Positions 7,930 through 17,237 of a DNA stretch of 64,000 bases are shown here, one piece after another. The notes below the pieces were generated by a model, which did not search any database, was not told where the DNA came from, and saw only the letters and a list, made by a program, of their open reading frames with translations. The stretch's first letter is position 1. Each line of letters starts with the position of its first letter. The stretch comes from Aggregicoccus sp. 17bor-14 (GTDB lineage Bacteria > Myxococcota > Myxococcia > Myxococcales > Myxococcaceae): NCBI RefSeq assembly GCF_009659535.1, contig NZ_VJZZ01000001.1:248001-312000 (forward strand), written 5' to 3'. Made by a program: the position numbers and the translations under genes.

Positions 7930-8496
7930 TCAGTCGTCGGCCTGGGTGGCAGGGGCTGCGTCCGCGAGCGCGAGCAGCTTCGTCACGGTGCCCCAGTTGC
8001 GCGCGGTGGCGGTGACGCCGAGGCGCGTGCTGCTCAGCACCGCGGCCAGCTTCGAGCGCCCCATGCCCTGCGGAAAGCGGGCGTAGAGCTCACGGCCCAC
8101 GACGCGGAACTCGTCCGGCGCGTAGGCGGCAGGGTCCAGCGCCGCGAGCCTCTTCGGCTCGGGCGCCGCGGACAGGAAGGTGACGGCGAAGCGCGACGGG
8201 TCCTCGTCCGCCCCCGGCAGCGGATTGGCCGCGATGGCCGCCGCCAGCTCGTCGCGGGTGCGCACCAGCACCTCGACCTCGAAGCCCAGCGCCGCCTCGA
8301 GCGCCTCTTCCAGCTGGCGCTCGAGCCGCGCCGGCGGCAGCTTCTTCTTGCTGCCGAACACGGCATTTCCGCTCTGCAGCAGCGTCACCACGTCCTCGAA
8401 GCCCTGCGCCTCGAGCAGCGCGCGCAGCTGCGCCATGGGCACCTTCTTGTGTCCTCCTACATTGATGCCACGCAGCAGCGCCACGTACCGGTTCAT
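7930..8496 (-). CDS. DUF1697 protein
   Basis: A 188-residue protein with the hallmark start MNRYVALLRGINVGGHKKV and the block VVTLLQSGNAVF near residue 40, both diagnostic of DUF1697. The C-terminal half shows MGRSKL and RNWGTVTKLL, also typical. The biochemical function of the family is not established. Its ATG overlaps the TGA of the upstream membrane gene in an ATGA arrangement, implying translational coupling. A TAGAAC hexamer sits 7 bases before the ATG, but inside the upstream coding region. Confidence 0.9.
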   Translation of the reverse strand: MNRYVALLRGINVGGHKKVPMAQLRALLEAQGFEDVVTLLQSGNAVFGSKKKLPPARLERQLEEALEAALGFEVEVLVRTRDELAAAIAANPLPGADEDPSRFAVTFLSAAPEPKRLAALDPAAYAPDEFRVVGRELYARFPQGMGRSKLAAVLSSTRLGVTATARNWGTVTKLLALADAAPATQADD

Positions 8497-11039
8497 ACGC
8501 CGCGTTCTACCGCCGTCCCTGCCCCGGAGGGAGCCTTCGTGCGCCCGGAGGCGAGCGCGAGCAGCGCGCCCCCGTAGCAGGCCGCCGCGAGCCCCAGCAC
8601 CACCCGGAAGCCGAGCCCCATGCCCAGCATCAGCGCGGCCACCGAGCCGATGACGGTGAAGAAGCCGTTCACGCCCCAGGCCCAGGGGATGAGCTCCGGG
8701 GCGCGCGCAGCCACCTCGCGCAGGCCGGTGGGGAAGGGCACGCCGAGCGCGATGCCCAGCGGCGCCACCATCAGCGCCGAGAGCACCACGCGCCAGGGCA
8801 GGTCGAGTCCCAGGGCGGCGCGGAAGACGAGCGGCGTGGCCAGGGCCGTGAGCAGCAGCAGCGCGAGCAGCACCGGGATCGCCGTGCGCAGGGTGCGCAG
8901 CGGATCTCCTCCACTGCGCACGAGCGCGCGCTCGGCGAGCGCCGAGCCCACCCCGGTGAAGGCCAGCAGGCTCGCGAGCACCACCGCCAGCGTGTAGACG
9001 GGCTGCCCGAGGAAGAGCGTGAAGCGCTGCAGCAGCGCGATCTCCACCATGATGAAGCCGAGCCCCAGCCCGGCGAAGTACACCAGGAGCGCTCCGCGCC
9101 CTGCCACCCGCAGCCCGGCGCGCTGCCAGCGCACCAGCGGCAGCAGGATGAGCACCGCCGCGACGACGCAGGCCTGCACGAGCAGCGCGGCCAGCGTGAG
9201 CTCCGCCACCGGCTTGTTCTCGAGCGCGAGCCTCCGGGCGAGGCGGTCTCCCCTCTTCTGGGCGAACAGGTCCTTCAGCGTGGATGGCCCGAGGCTGCTC
9301 CAGCGCGAGCGCTGGTTGAAGAAGGGGCGGTCGTCGGTGGCCGGGGCCAGCTGCGCGGGCTCCGCCGCGTACACGGCGCGCACGTCGGGCGCCTCGAGCA
9401 GCCGCTGGTAGAGGCTGCCCGGCTGCACGTGGTCCGGAGCGTAGAGCAGCTCACCGCGTGTGCCGTCGGGCGCGGCGAGGGTCGCGCGTGCCTCGATCGC
9501 CTTCAGCTCCTCGGGCGTGAAGGGCGAGCGCTTGAGCAGGAAGCCCGCGACGAAGGCGGGCGCTCCGGGCGGAAGGCGCGCATCGCCCACGATGCGCCAG
9601 AGCACGAGGTGCTGCGCGGGGCTGCCCAGCCCGCGCCGCTCGAAGAGCTCGCGCGCCGTGGCGAGGAGCCGGCCCAGCTGCGCCTCCGGGCGGGTGAAGA
9701 ACAGGGTCCCGTCCGGTGCGAGGTGGTCCAGGTAGTCCTCGAAGGCCTCGAGCGTCAGCACGTAGTTCTCCGCGAGGCTGAGCGCCCCCGAGGCCACGGC
9801 CGCGTTGCTGATGGTGTGGTGCGAGAGGATGGCGTCGTAGTGCTCGGTCGAGCGGCGCACGAAGCTGCGCCCCTCGTCCGTGACGAGGTGCACCTGAGGC
9901 TGGTCGAAGAGCCCGCCCCAGAAGTCGGCCCGCGGCCCGGTCTGCATCGCGGTGATGAGCGGGTTGATCTCCACCGCGGTGATGGAGGAGGCCCCTGCGC
10001 GCAGGCCCTGCACCACCTCGTTGCCCGCCCCCGAGCCGATCACCAGCACCCGCGCGCCCCGCTTGCCGAGGAAGGCGAGGTCCGCGGCCGCGGGGTCCGG
10101 CTCGGGTGGATGGGCCTGCAGCGCGCGCTGCACGTCCGGCCGCAGGTCGTCGATGCCGGTGGAGGCCGTGCCGGAGTCGATGATGAAGATCCGCGACGAC
10201 GGCGCTCCCGTCTTCGGGTCCGCCGGAGCCTCCACCAGGTCCACCCGGGAGAAGGTGTTCCAGCCGGTGGCGAGGATGGGGACGCGCGGCGGCCAGCCCT
10301 TGTTCGGAGTGACGGCGACCGGCAGCAGCGCCTCGGCCCGCGGGGCGAACACCCCGGCCACCAGCGCGAGCGTGAGGCCCGCGAGCGCGAGCGCGCCCGT
10401 GCGGGGGCCCCGTCCCCCGGACGCGAACGCCGCCGCCGCGGCGAAGCCCACCCCGGCCGCCACGACCACCGTGCCCGAGCCGCCCACCCTCGGAATCACC
10501 CAGGCGATCGCCGCGCAACCCAGCGCCGCTCCGGCGAGGTCGAAGGCGTAGAGCCGGTTCACGTCCGCGCCCCCGCGCGTGAGCAGCAGCGCCACGGCGA
10601 GCCCCGCGCAGAAGAAGGGCGCTGCGATCGTCACGTAGTACAGCGGCATGAAGGCCCACTGGCGCCCGTCCACCAGCAGCGCGAAGGGATCGAAGGGCAC
10701 GCGCTGCAGCCCCCAGAAGCTCGCCACCGTCACCGCTCCGAAGCCCAGCGAGAGGAGGGCGAGCGCCGGCGCGAGCGGCGCGCGCTCGCGCAGCCAGGGC
10801 CAGAGCGCGAGCAGCACCCCGGCCGCCCCGAAGCCCAGCAGCGCGGTGGAGATGACCAGGAAGCCGAAGTGGTACCAGAGCGACACCGACAGGACGCGCG
10901 TGAGCCCCAGCTCCAGCAACAGCGTGGCGCAGGAGAGCAGGAAGATGCCCGCGTGGCGGCTGCCCGCCCGGGACACCGGTGCGGGAGCGGCGGGCGGGGC
11001 GTGCACGACGACGGCGGGTTCGGGACGGCGCTGGAGCAT
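8493..11039 (-). CDS. Membrane spermidine-synthase-like (SAM-fold) protein
   Basis: An 848-residue protein. The N-terminal 250 residues hold about eight hydrophobic helices, beginning with SCATLLLELGLTRVLSVSLWYHFG. A cytoplasmic domain follows with the Rossmann loop VLVIGSGAGNEV near residue 335, the acidic end of strand 2 VEINPL, and ILSHHTISN. Six further helices end the protein. This is the layout of fused spermidine-synthase-like membrane proteins. The SAM loop is intact, but the usual polyamine-pocket residues cannot be checked by eye, so the substrate is unknown. The ATG at 11039 follows a GGGAGAG site. It couples to the DUF1697 gene. Confidence 0.82.
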   Translation of the reverse strand: MLQRRPEPAVVVHAPPAAPAPVSRAGSRHAGIFLLSCATLLLELGLTRVLSVSLWYHFGFLVISTALLGFGAAGVLLALWPWLRERAPLAPALALLSLGFGAVTVASFWGLQRVPFDPFALLVDGRQWAFMPLYYVTIAAPFFCAGLAVALLLTRGGADVNRLYAFDLAGAALGCAAIAWVIPRVGGSGTVVVAAGVGFAAAAAFASGGRGPRTGALALAGLTLALVAGVFAPRAEALLPVAVTPNKGWPPRVPILATGWNTFSRVDLVEAPADPKTGAPSSRIFIIDSGTASTGIDDLRPDVQRALQAHPPEPDPAAADLAFLGKRGARVLVIGSGAGNEVVQGLRAGASSITAVEINPLITAMQTGPRADFWGGLFDQPQVHLVTDEGRSFVRRSTEHYDAILSHHTISNAAVASGALSLAENYVLTLEAFEDYLDHLAPDGTLFFTRPEAQLGRLLATARELFERRGLGSPAQHLVLWRIVGDARLPPGAPAFVAGFLLKRSPFTPEELKAIEARATLAAPDGTRGELLYAPDHVQPGSLYQRLLEAPDVRAVYAAEPAQLAPATDDRPFFNQRSRWSSLGPSTLKDLFAQKRGDRLARRLALENKPVAELTLAALLVQACVVAAVLILLPLVRWQRAGLRVAGRGALLVYFAGLGLGFIMVEIALLQRFTLFLGQPVYTLAVVLASLLAFTGVGSALAERALVRSGGDPLRTLRTAIPVLLALLLLTALATPLVFRAALGLDLPWRVVLSALMVAPLGIALGVPFPTGLREVAARAPELIPWAWGVNGFFTVIGSVAALMLGMGLGFRVVLGLAAACYGGALLALASGRTKAPSGAGTAVERGV

Positions 11040-11139
11040 GGGACTCTCCCGGAAGTGCCGCGGCCCGAGCCGGCCGCGGCACGTCCCCGAGGCTGCGCGC
11101 GCAGAGCGCAGGCGGGCCATGGGACAGCGGTCGCAGGGC

Positions 11140-12636
11140 TCAGCCCGATGCCTGTTCGATCCTCCCCTCCCGCAGGGTCCACGTCAGGGTGGTGCAGCGG
11201 CGCGCGAAGGCCTCGTCGTGGGTGACCAGGAGCAGCGTGCCGGGAAAGCCCTGCAGCGCCTCCTCCAGCCGCTCGATGGAGGGCAGGTCCAGGTGGTTCG
11301 TCGGCTCGTCGAGCACCAGCGCCCACGCGTGCTCGCCCAGCCCGAGCGCGAGCAGCAGCTTGCGCGCCTCGCCCGGCGAGGGGCGCTCGGAGGCGAGCAG
11401 CCGCTGGGGATCCACCCCCAGCGCCGCCACCAGGGAGAGCACCCGGCCGCGCTCGGTCTCGGGCAGCGCCCGCACCCGCGCGAGCGCCTCCGCGGCCGCC
11501 TCCGGGGAGAGATCCTGCGGCAGATAGAGCACCCGCTCCCGCGGCACGCGCGCGTCTGCGAGCAGCGCCTGCAGCAGCGTGCTCTTGCCCGCGCCGTTGG
11601 GCCCGCGCAGCCACACGCGGTCCTCGCGGCCCAGCGACAGGTGCACGTCGTGCAGCAGCGGCGCACCGCCCGCCTCGAGCACCGGCGCATCCAGTGCGAA
11701 GAGCGTGGGCTTGGGCGCGCGCGCGTAGTCCACGAAGATGGAGCGGCCGAGGCTCTTCTCCACCTCCACCGACTCGAGCGCCTCGGCCGTGCGCTCCGTC
11801 TGCCGCCGCAGGATGCCCACGCGCCGGCCCAGGCCCGCCTCCGCCCAGGCCACCAGCGTCTTCGCCCCGAGCGTGCGCGAGTCGCTGTCGTGCTTGTCGA
11901 GGTGGCGCCCGCTGCGCGCGCGGTTCGCCGCCTCGCGGTCGCGACGCGCCTGTGCGAGCTGCTGCTCCGCGCGCCGGTGCGCCTCCTTCGCCTGGGCGCG
12001 CGCCTGCAGCACGCCCTGCGCCTCGGCCTCCCACTCCGCGCGCGCCTGGCTGTAGCCGCCGCTCCACAAGCGCGCGCTGCCGCCGTGCACGCGCAAGGTG
12101 TGCGAGGTGAGCGCGTCCAACAGCGTGCGATCGTGCGAGACGAGCAGCCCCACGCCGCGAAAGCGCTCCAGCGCCCCCACGAGCAGCGCCCGCCCCTCGG
12201 CATCCAGGTGGTTCGTGGGCTCGTCGAGCAGCAGCAGCTCCGGCTCGGCCGCGAGCGCCGCCCCCACCTGCCAGCGCTTGCGCTCGCCCGGGGACAGCGT
12301 GGGCCAGCGCGTGAGCTCCCAGGGGTTGAGCTGCAGCCGGCCGAGCAGCCGCCGCGAGAGGCCGTCCTGCGCCTCGGCGAAGGCCTCTACGTCCGGGGTC
12401 AGTGCGTCCACCTGCTGCGGGCACAGCCGCAGCAGGGGCGCGCGCGGCTCGAGCGCGAGCGAGCCCTCGGTGGGGCGGAGCTCGCCCGCGATGAGGCGCA
12501 GGAGGGTGCTCTTTCCCGCGCCGTTGGCCCCCACCAGCCCGGTCCACCCGGGGACCAGCTGGAAGTGCACGTCGGTGAGCAGGGGAACGGCGTCAGTATG
12601 GGCGTACGCCACGCCTTGGGCGCGAACGGAGGGCAT
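11140..12636 (-). CDS. ABC-F family ATPase
   Basis: A 498-residue soluble protein with two ABC cassettes and no membrane helices. Cassette 1 has the Walker A GANGAGKST, signature LSPGERKRW and Walker B LLLLDEPTNHLD. Cassette 2 has GPNGAGKST, a divergent signature PSPGEARKL and LVLDEPTNHLD. The linker (about residues 215-310) is charged, as in the ribosome-acting ABC-F proteins that occupy the E site. It could be a housekeeping translation factor or an antibiotic-protection protein; sequence alone does not decide. A 239-base gap lies upstream, containing a possible but unsupported 18-codon leader ORF. Confidence 0.9.
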   Translation of the reverse strand: MPSVRAQGVAYAHTDAVPLLTDVHFQLVPGWTGLVGANGAGKSTLLRLIAGELRPTEGSLALEPRAPLLRLCPQQVDALTPDVEAFAEAQDGLSRRLLGRLQLNPWELTRWPTLSPGERKRWQVGAALAAEPELLLLDEPTNHLDAEGRALLVGALERFRGVGLLVSHDRTLLDALTSHTLRVHGGSARLWSGGYSQARAEWEAEAQGVLQARAQAKEAHRRAEQQLAQARRDREAANRARSGRHLDKHDSDSRTLGAKTLVAWAEAGLGRRVGILRRQTERTAEALESVEVEKSLGRSIFVDYARAPKPTLFALDAPVLEAGGAPLLHDVHLSLGREDRVWLRGPNGAGKSTLLQALLADARVPRERVLYLPQDLSPEAAAEALARVRALPETERGRVLSLVAALGVDPQRLLASERPSPGEARKLLLALGLGEHAWALVLDEPTNHLDLPSIERLEEALQGFPGTLLLVTHDEAFARRCTTLTWTLREGRIEQASG

Positions 12637-12875
12637 GATGGAACTCCTGAATCCGGCCAGGCGCTCGCGCCGCGAGAGGGCGCGTGCACACCGGCACGTT
12701 GAGGGCAGAGGGGCCGTCGATTCAGGCGTTCAGCATCAAGGCAGGGTCACCTCAGGGAGCGCACCGGTTGCCAGGCGGCGCTTCGGGAACGGCGGGAGAA
12801 TTATCCCCGGGGGAGCCAACGCGCAAGGGTGTGCCGCTCTTCCCTGCGCCTACCCATGGGGCTTGGCTCAGCGGC

Positions 12876-14543
12876 TCAGGGCGCGCTGGCCGCGCTGGAG
12901 ATGAGCGGCGTGGGGGCCTCGCTCGCCGCGCCGCGGTGGATGCGCACGAGGGAGCCCGCCTGCTCCGCACTCGCGTAGGCCATGGACCAGCCCGCGGGCA
13001 CCTCGGGCGCGCTCCAGGCGTAGAGCGCGCGCGCATCGCGCGGTGAGAGGTTGACGCAGCCGTGGCTCACCGGCTCGCCGAAGCGGTCGTGCCAGTAGGA
13101 GGAGTGCAGCGCGAAGTCGCCCTCGAAGAACATCACCCAGGGCACGGTGGCCACGCGGTAGGGCCCCTGCCCTGCCGCCTGGCCCTTCATGTCCACCTCG
13201 CCGAACTTGATCCAGATGCGGTAGAGCCCCTCGGGCGTCTCGTGTCCGCTCGCCCCCGAGGAGATGAGCGTCGCGTACACCGGCTGCGCGCCCTCGTAGG
13301 CGACCAGCACCTGCTCCTGCAGGTCCACGTCCAGCCAGCGCTCGGTGGGCCCGGCCTCGGCCGGAGGCGGCGAGGGCTGCACCACGTGCAGGTCCTCGCG
13401 CAGCACCCAACGGCCGTCGGCCACCAGGGCCCAGCGCCCGTCTGCCGAGGTCTGCAGCACCGAGACGATGCTGCGCGGCGGCAGCGCGCGGGCCTTGGGC
13501 GCGTCGTCCGCGGCGGCCTTGCGCACGGTGACCGGGGCGCGCGGGTGCGCGTGCGACTGCGCCCAGGCGAGCGGCATCAGCGCCACGTCGAGCTGCGTGC
13601 GATCCAGCCCGGCGAACTGGCTCGGCCGGTAGCGGCGCAGGAAGCGCGCCTCGATGTACTCGCCATCCGAGGTGCGCCAGATGCGGTGCTTGCCCACGCG
13701 CCGCTCCACCTGCAGGCGCACGGTGAGCGAGCCCTGCAGCTTGCGCCCCTTCTGGTGCAGGCGCGCCGCGGCGAGGCTGGGGTAGGCGCGCGCGCCCTTG
13801 CCCACCACGCGCGCGTAGAGCCCAGGCGTGAAGGCGCCGGGGGCGAGGCGCGGCAGCTCGCGGGCGCGCGGCTCGCGGAAGTTGCCTTCCAGGTAGCGCT
13901 CGCAGATCCACCCGCGCGGCGCGATCTGCACCCACGCGTCGCAGCCGGGGCCCTTCACTGCCTGCACCCAGCTCACCCGCACGTCCTGCGCGAGCGTGCC
14001 GATGGGCGCCGCGTCCTCGCGCGGCTCGGCGCGGATGGCGATGGAGCGGCGCGCCCGCAGCGAGCGGCTGTTGGGCTCGAGCTCGATCGTCTCGAGCGGC
14101 AGCGCCTCGGGCGCCGTGCCGCCGTCTGGCGCGGGGGCTTCGGCCAGGAGCTCGGGCGCGGCGCCGCCGTCCTGCGCGAGAGCCTCGGCCGGCTGCCCGG
14201 GCGCGGGCTCGCTCACCTCGGCGGGCTCCTCCTCGCCCTCTGCCCCCACGGCGGACGAGAGCCCGCTCGCCGCGAGCTCTCCGTCCGTGAGCGGTGCCTC
14301 CTGCTCCATGGAGACGTGGCTCTCCGCGGAGGACTCCTCCTCCAGCGCCGGATCCATCGCGAGCGTGGGCTCGCGGCGCACCACGGGTGCAGGGCGCGCG
14401 GGTGCCATAGGGGCGCGCGGCGCTGCTGGCAGCATCGCGACGGCGGCGTCCGGAGCCGGCGCAGCGGCGCTCGGCGCATCGGGTGTCGGGGCACCGCAGC
14501 CCAGCGGGAGGGCCATCAGCCCCAGCACGAACCATCGTCGCAT
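12876..14543 (-). CDS. L,D-transpeptidase lipoprotein
   Basis: A 555-residue protein. The N-terminus MRRWFVLGLMALPLGC is a lipoprotein signal with the acceptor cysteine at residue 16. A long Ala/Pro/Glu-rich linker follows, then SH3-like segments (RAEPREDAAPIGTLAQD and later repeats). The C-terminal YkuD domain contains the catalytic run EPVSHGCVNLS (nucleophile Cys near residue 495) with an upstream HSSYWH. L,D-transpeptidases make 3-3 peptidoglycan crosslinks or attach proteins to the wall. A convincing promoter (TTGAGC, 18 bases, TAGACT) ends 7 bases before the ATG, so the mRNA may have no leader. Confidence 0.92.
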   Translation of the reverse strand: MRRWFVLGLMALPLGCGAPTPDAPSAAAPAPDAAVAMLPAAPRAPMAPARPAPVVRREPTLAMDPALEEESSAESHVSMEQEAPLTDGELAASGLSSAVGAEGEEEPAEVSEPAPGQPAEALAQDGGAAPELLAEAPAPDGGTAPEALPLETIELEPNSRSLRARRSIAIRAEPREDAAPIGTLAQDVRVSWVQAVKGPGCDAWVQIAPRGWICERYLEGNFREPRARELPRLAPGAFTPGLYARVVGKGARAYPSLAAARLHQKGRKLQGSLTVRLQVERRVGKHRIWRTSDGEYIEARFLRRYRPSQFAGLDRTQLDVALMPLAWAQSHAHPRAPVTVRKAAADDAPKARALPPRSIVSVLQTSADGRWALVADGRWVLREDLHVVQPSPPPAEAGPTERWLDVDLQEQVLVAYEGAQPVYATLISSGASGHETPEGLYRIWIKFGEVDMKGQAAGQGPYRVATVPWVMFFEGDFALHSSYWHDRFGEPVSHGCVNLSPRDARALYAWSAPEVPAGWSMAYASAEQAGSLVRIHRGAASEAPTPLISSAASAP

Positions 14544-14550
14544 CGCGGGG

Positions 14551-14580
14551 AGTCTAGAGACGGGGCCCGCGCGGGCTCAA
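14551..14580 (-). promoter_or_regulatory. Putative promoter of the L,D-transpeptidase gene
   Basis: Read on the minus strand, a TTGAGC hexamer (14575-14580) and a TAGACT hexamer (14551-14556) are separated by 18 bases. They fit the vegetative -35 and -10 elements at 3-4 of 6 and 4 of 6 positions. The -10 box ends 7 bases before the ATG at 14543, so the transcript would start at or next to the start codon. It is supported by position and spacing only. Confidence 0.45.
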
Positions 14581-14709
14581 CGTCGGCGCAGGTGCGCAGG
14601 CGCCTGAGGGCGCTGCGCGCTTCTCGCGCCAGCGGCGGATGGCAGGATCAGCGGAACGCTTCTGTGCGTGAGCGCACCGCGCGGGCCTTGGCGAGCGCGG
14701 CGGGCCCGC

Positions 14710-15645
14710 TCACGAGAGCACGTAGCCGCGCGGCTGCAGCGGCTCGGGCATCGGCTCTCCGAGCGCCTCGAGGAGGTTGCGCTCCGCGGTGCGCGCGAGC
14801 GCGAGCAGCGGCAGATCGTTCGGGTCCGTGCCGAAGGGCTCCTCCAGCTCGTCGCCGAGGCGGTCCAGCCCGAAGAAGGTGTAGGCCACCAGCGTCGCGA
14901 CCACCGGGGTGAACCAGCCCACCGAGTCCGCGAGCCCGAAGGGCAGCAGCAGGCAGAAGAGGTACGCCGTGCGGTGCAGCAGCACCGTGTACGAGAAGGG
15001 CAAGGGCGTCGAGCGCAGGCGCTCGCAGGCGGTGAGCACGGCGCACAGGGCGTTCACCCGATCATCCAGCGCGCCCCAGGCGAAGTCGGAGAGCTGGCCC
15101 GCGCGCCGCAGCCGCGCGAGCTCCAGCGCGTGCTCGCGCAGCAGCGCCTCCGGCCGGTGCGCGCTCGCCAGCACCCGCGCGCACTCGTCGCCCGGGAGCA
15201 GGCGCGCCATGTCCGCCGACTCGTCGTGGCCGCGCAGGTGTGCGGCGAGCGCGTGCCCGAAGGCGATGTTGCGGTGCACCAGCGCGCGGGCGGCGTCGCG
15301 CCCCAGCTCGGGGAGGGGCCCGCGTCCGTCGTCCAGCAGGGCGATGGCATCGCGCGAGAACGAGCGCAGCTCCACGATCATCGTCCCCCACTGCTTGCGC
15401 GCCTCCCACCAGCGGTCGTAGCAGGCGCTGTTGCGGAACCCGAGGAAGATGGAGAGCGCGATCCCCAGCAGCGACATGGCCGGAGGCGAGGCGTGGGGCA
15501 TCTGCAGCCCCGTGTGCCGGAAGGCCCACACCACGCAGCAGGAGAGGGCCGCCACTCCCAGGACCTGGGGAAGGAGGCGCGGCAGGATGGTGCCGCGCCA
15601 GGCGAAGAGCAGCTTCAGGGGGCTGGGACGGGGACGGACGATCAT
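14710..15645 (-). CDS. Bestrophin family ion channel
   Basis: A 311-residue membrane protein with the bestrophin signature SIFLGFRNSACYDRWWEARKQWG near residue 75. It has two hydrophobic N-terminal helices (RLLPQVLGVAALSCCVVWAF and a segment before the signature) and two more around residues 210-250 ending LADSVGWFTPVVATLVAYTFFGLDRLG. Bacterial homologues form pentameric cation or anion channels in the inner membrane. The length matches the bacterial family (about 300). It is a single gene with no obvious partner, separated from ImuB by 80 bases. Confidence 0.9.
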   Translation of the reverse strand: MIVRPRPSPLKLLFAWRGTILPRLLPQVLGVAALSCCVVWAFRHTGLQMPHASPPAMSLLGIALSIFLGFRNSACYDRWWEARKQWGTMIVELRSFSRDAIALLDDGRGPLPELGRDAARALVHRNIAFGHALAAHLRGHDESADMARLLPGDECARVLASAHRPEALLREHALELARLRRAGQLSDFAWGALDDRVNALCAVLTACERLRSTPLPFSYTVLLHRTAYLFCLLLPFGLADSVGWFTPVVATLVAYTFFGLDRLGDELEEPFGTDPNDLPLLALARTAERNLLEALGEPMPEPLQPRGYVLS

Positions 15646-15725
15646 GGGGAGGGCGCGACGGCGTGCGCGCGGCCCTCCTGCTCACGGACGTCGCGGGCTG
15701 TCCAGCGCCGCCCGAGCACCGGCCC

Positions 15726-17234
15726 TCAGTCGAAGAAGCCCTGCAGATAGAAGCGTCCATCGGCGGCATCGCGGAACACCCACACCGGCCCCAGCCCCTC
15801 GAGGTGCAGCCGGTAGTAGTCGCGGCTGTAGGGTGCGGGGGCCCACCACTCGCCGCTCAGGCGCTCGGGGCCGGTGAGCGCCACCACGCGCCTTCGCGCT
15901 CCCTGCAGCCGCGCCGAGCGCAGCTCTCCGTCCGGGCCCAGCTCCGCGTCCAGCGGCGTGGGGCTCGCCACCAGCCGGCTCGGGCGCTCCTGCACCCCAC
16001 CCTCTCCCAGGGGGAGAGGGGACGTGGGCAGCAGGTCCGCGAGCAGCCCGCGCGCGGCGCGCGGCGGGCGGAAGGCGCACGGCGAGTAGGCCTGCTCGGG
16101 CCGGTGCACCGGCTGCACCGCGGCGGAGAACAGCGCCCCTTCGCCCAGCGTGCTCGCGAGCCGGGACAGCACCACCTCGAGCGCCGCGTCGCCCTGCGGC
16201 CCATCCCCCAGGGACAGCTGCTGTCCCGGGTCCTCGCAGTCCTCCTCCACCCGGGCCACCAGCCCGGCCACCGGGCGCTCCAGGCGCAGGTTCTCGAAGC
16301 GGTGGCGCGCCAGGTCCAGCAGCAGGCGCGCCTGGGCGCTGGGGCGCGCGAGCGTGAGCGGGAGCACCGCGCGCCCGGAAGGGTCCAGCAGCAGCTCGAA
16401 GCGCAGCCGCACCGCCGCGCGCCGGCGCCCGCCCAGCCGCGCGCACAGGCGATCCAACAGCGTCTTGAGCGCGAACTGCACCGGCTCGAAGGACTCCGCC
16501 GGGAAGTCCAGCGAGAGCCGCTCCTCCACCACCTCCTCCAGCGCCTCCGCGACGAAGGGCGTGTCGTCCGCGCCGCGGCACAGCGCGTGCGCGCGCAGGG
16601 CCTGGGCGCCGCCGCGCGCCGCCACCGCGCCCGCGGGCAGCGCCGCCACCTCGCCCAGCGTGCTGAGCCCCAGCGCCACGAAGGCGGCGCGCGCGGGGTG
16701 CTCCTCCAGCGCCGAGAGCGGCAGCGGCGCGAGTGCCCTTCCCCCCTGCCCCGCCTCCACGGTCTGCACGCGCCCGCCGTGGCGCGCGAGCGCACGCGCG
16801 GTGAAGGCCTCGGAGGCCACCGCCACCCCTCCGCGGTAGCCGCGCTCCGCGCACAGCTGCAGCACGCGCTCGGCGAGCCCCGCCTCCCCGCCCGCGAGCG
16901 GCGCCGCGCTCGCGTCCAGCCACATTCCGTCTGGCGGGCACAGCTGGAAGCCCGGGGCCAGCACCAGCAGCGCCTCGCCCAGCGCGCGCAGCGCCCGCCA
17001 CTCGTCCTCCTCACACAGGGTGAAGGGCTGCAGCGTGGGCAAGAGCGCGCTCGCCGCCGTGAGCGTCATCCCCGGCTGCACCCCGGCGCGCAGCGCCGCG
17101 CTCGAGGCGCACGCGATGCGCCGCTGCCCGCGCACCTCCTCGGTGAGCGCGAAGGGCTGGCCGCCCAGGGCGGGCTGCTCCAGCACGCGGCGCTGGGCGG
17201 CGAAGCGCGGCAGGTGCAGGTAGGCGCGGCGCAT
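15726..17234 (-). CDS. imuB: ImuB-type Y-family polymerase-like mutasome protein
   Basis: A 502-residue protein of the inactive Y-family polymerase branch. The N-terminus RRAYLHLPRFAAQ replaces the usual D-x-D-x-F-F motif, so a metal-binding aspartate is missing. The MWLDASAAPL segment near residue 105 and the helix-hairpin-like LSTLGEVAALPAGAVAARGG near residue 195 mark the palm/thumb region. A little-finger-like region and a C-terminal tail follow. ImuB is the hub that links ImuA, DnaE2 and the beta clamp in SOS mutagenesis. It begins 3 bases after ImuA, and no dnaE2 is in the window. The operon is probably under LexA control. Confidence 0.9.
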   Translation of the reverse strand: MRRAYLHLPRFAAQRRVLEQPALGGQPFALTEEVRGQRRIACASSAALRAGVQPGMTLTAASALLPTLQPFTLCEEDEWRALRALGEALLVLAPGFQLCPPDGMWLDASAAPLAGGEAGLAERVLQLCAERGYRGGVAVASEAFTARALARHGGRVQTVEAGQGGRALAPLPLSALEEHPARAAFVALGLSTLGEVAALPAGAVAARGGAQALRAHALCRGADDTPFVAEALEEVVEERLSLDFPAESFEPVQFALKTLLDRLCARLGGRRRAAVRLRFELLLDPSGRAVLPLTLARPSAQARLLLDLARHRFENLRLERPVAGLVARVEEDCEDPGQQLSLGDGPQGDAALEVVLSRLASTLGEGALFSAAVQPVHRPEQAYSPCAFRPPRAARGLLADLLPTSPLPLGEGGVQERPSRLVASPTPLDAELGPDGELRSARLQGARRRVVALTGPERLSGEWWAPAPYSRDYYRLHLEGLGPVWVFRDAADGRFYLQGFFD

Positions 17235-17237
17235 GCG

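Noticed and set aside
12722-12738. GTTCAG core with partial LexA-like flank upstream of the ABC-F gene
   Set aside because: Three positions disagree with the recalled consensus, including a fixed one, and it is not near a clear promoter.
12801-12857. An 18-codon minus-strand ORF upstream of the ABC-F gene (possible leader peptide)
   Set aside because: It has no ribosome site before its ATG and no alternate hairpins. Attenuation is known for some ABC-F genes but is not supported here.
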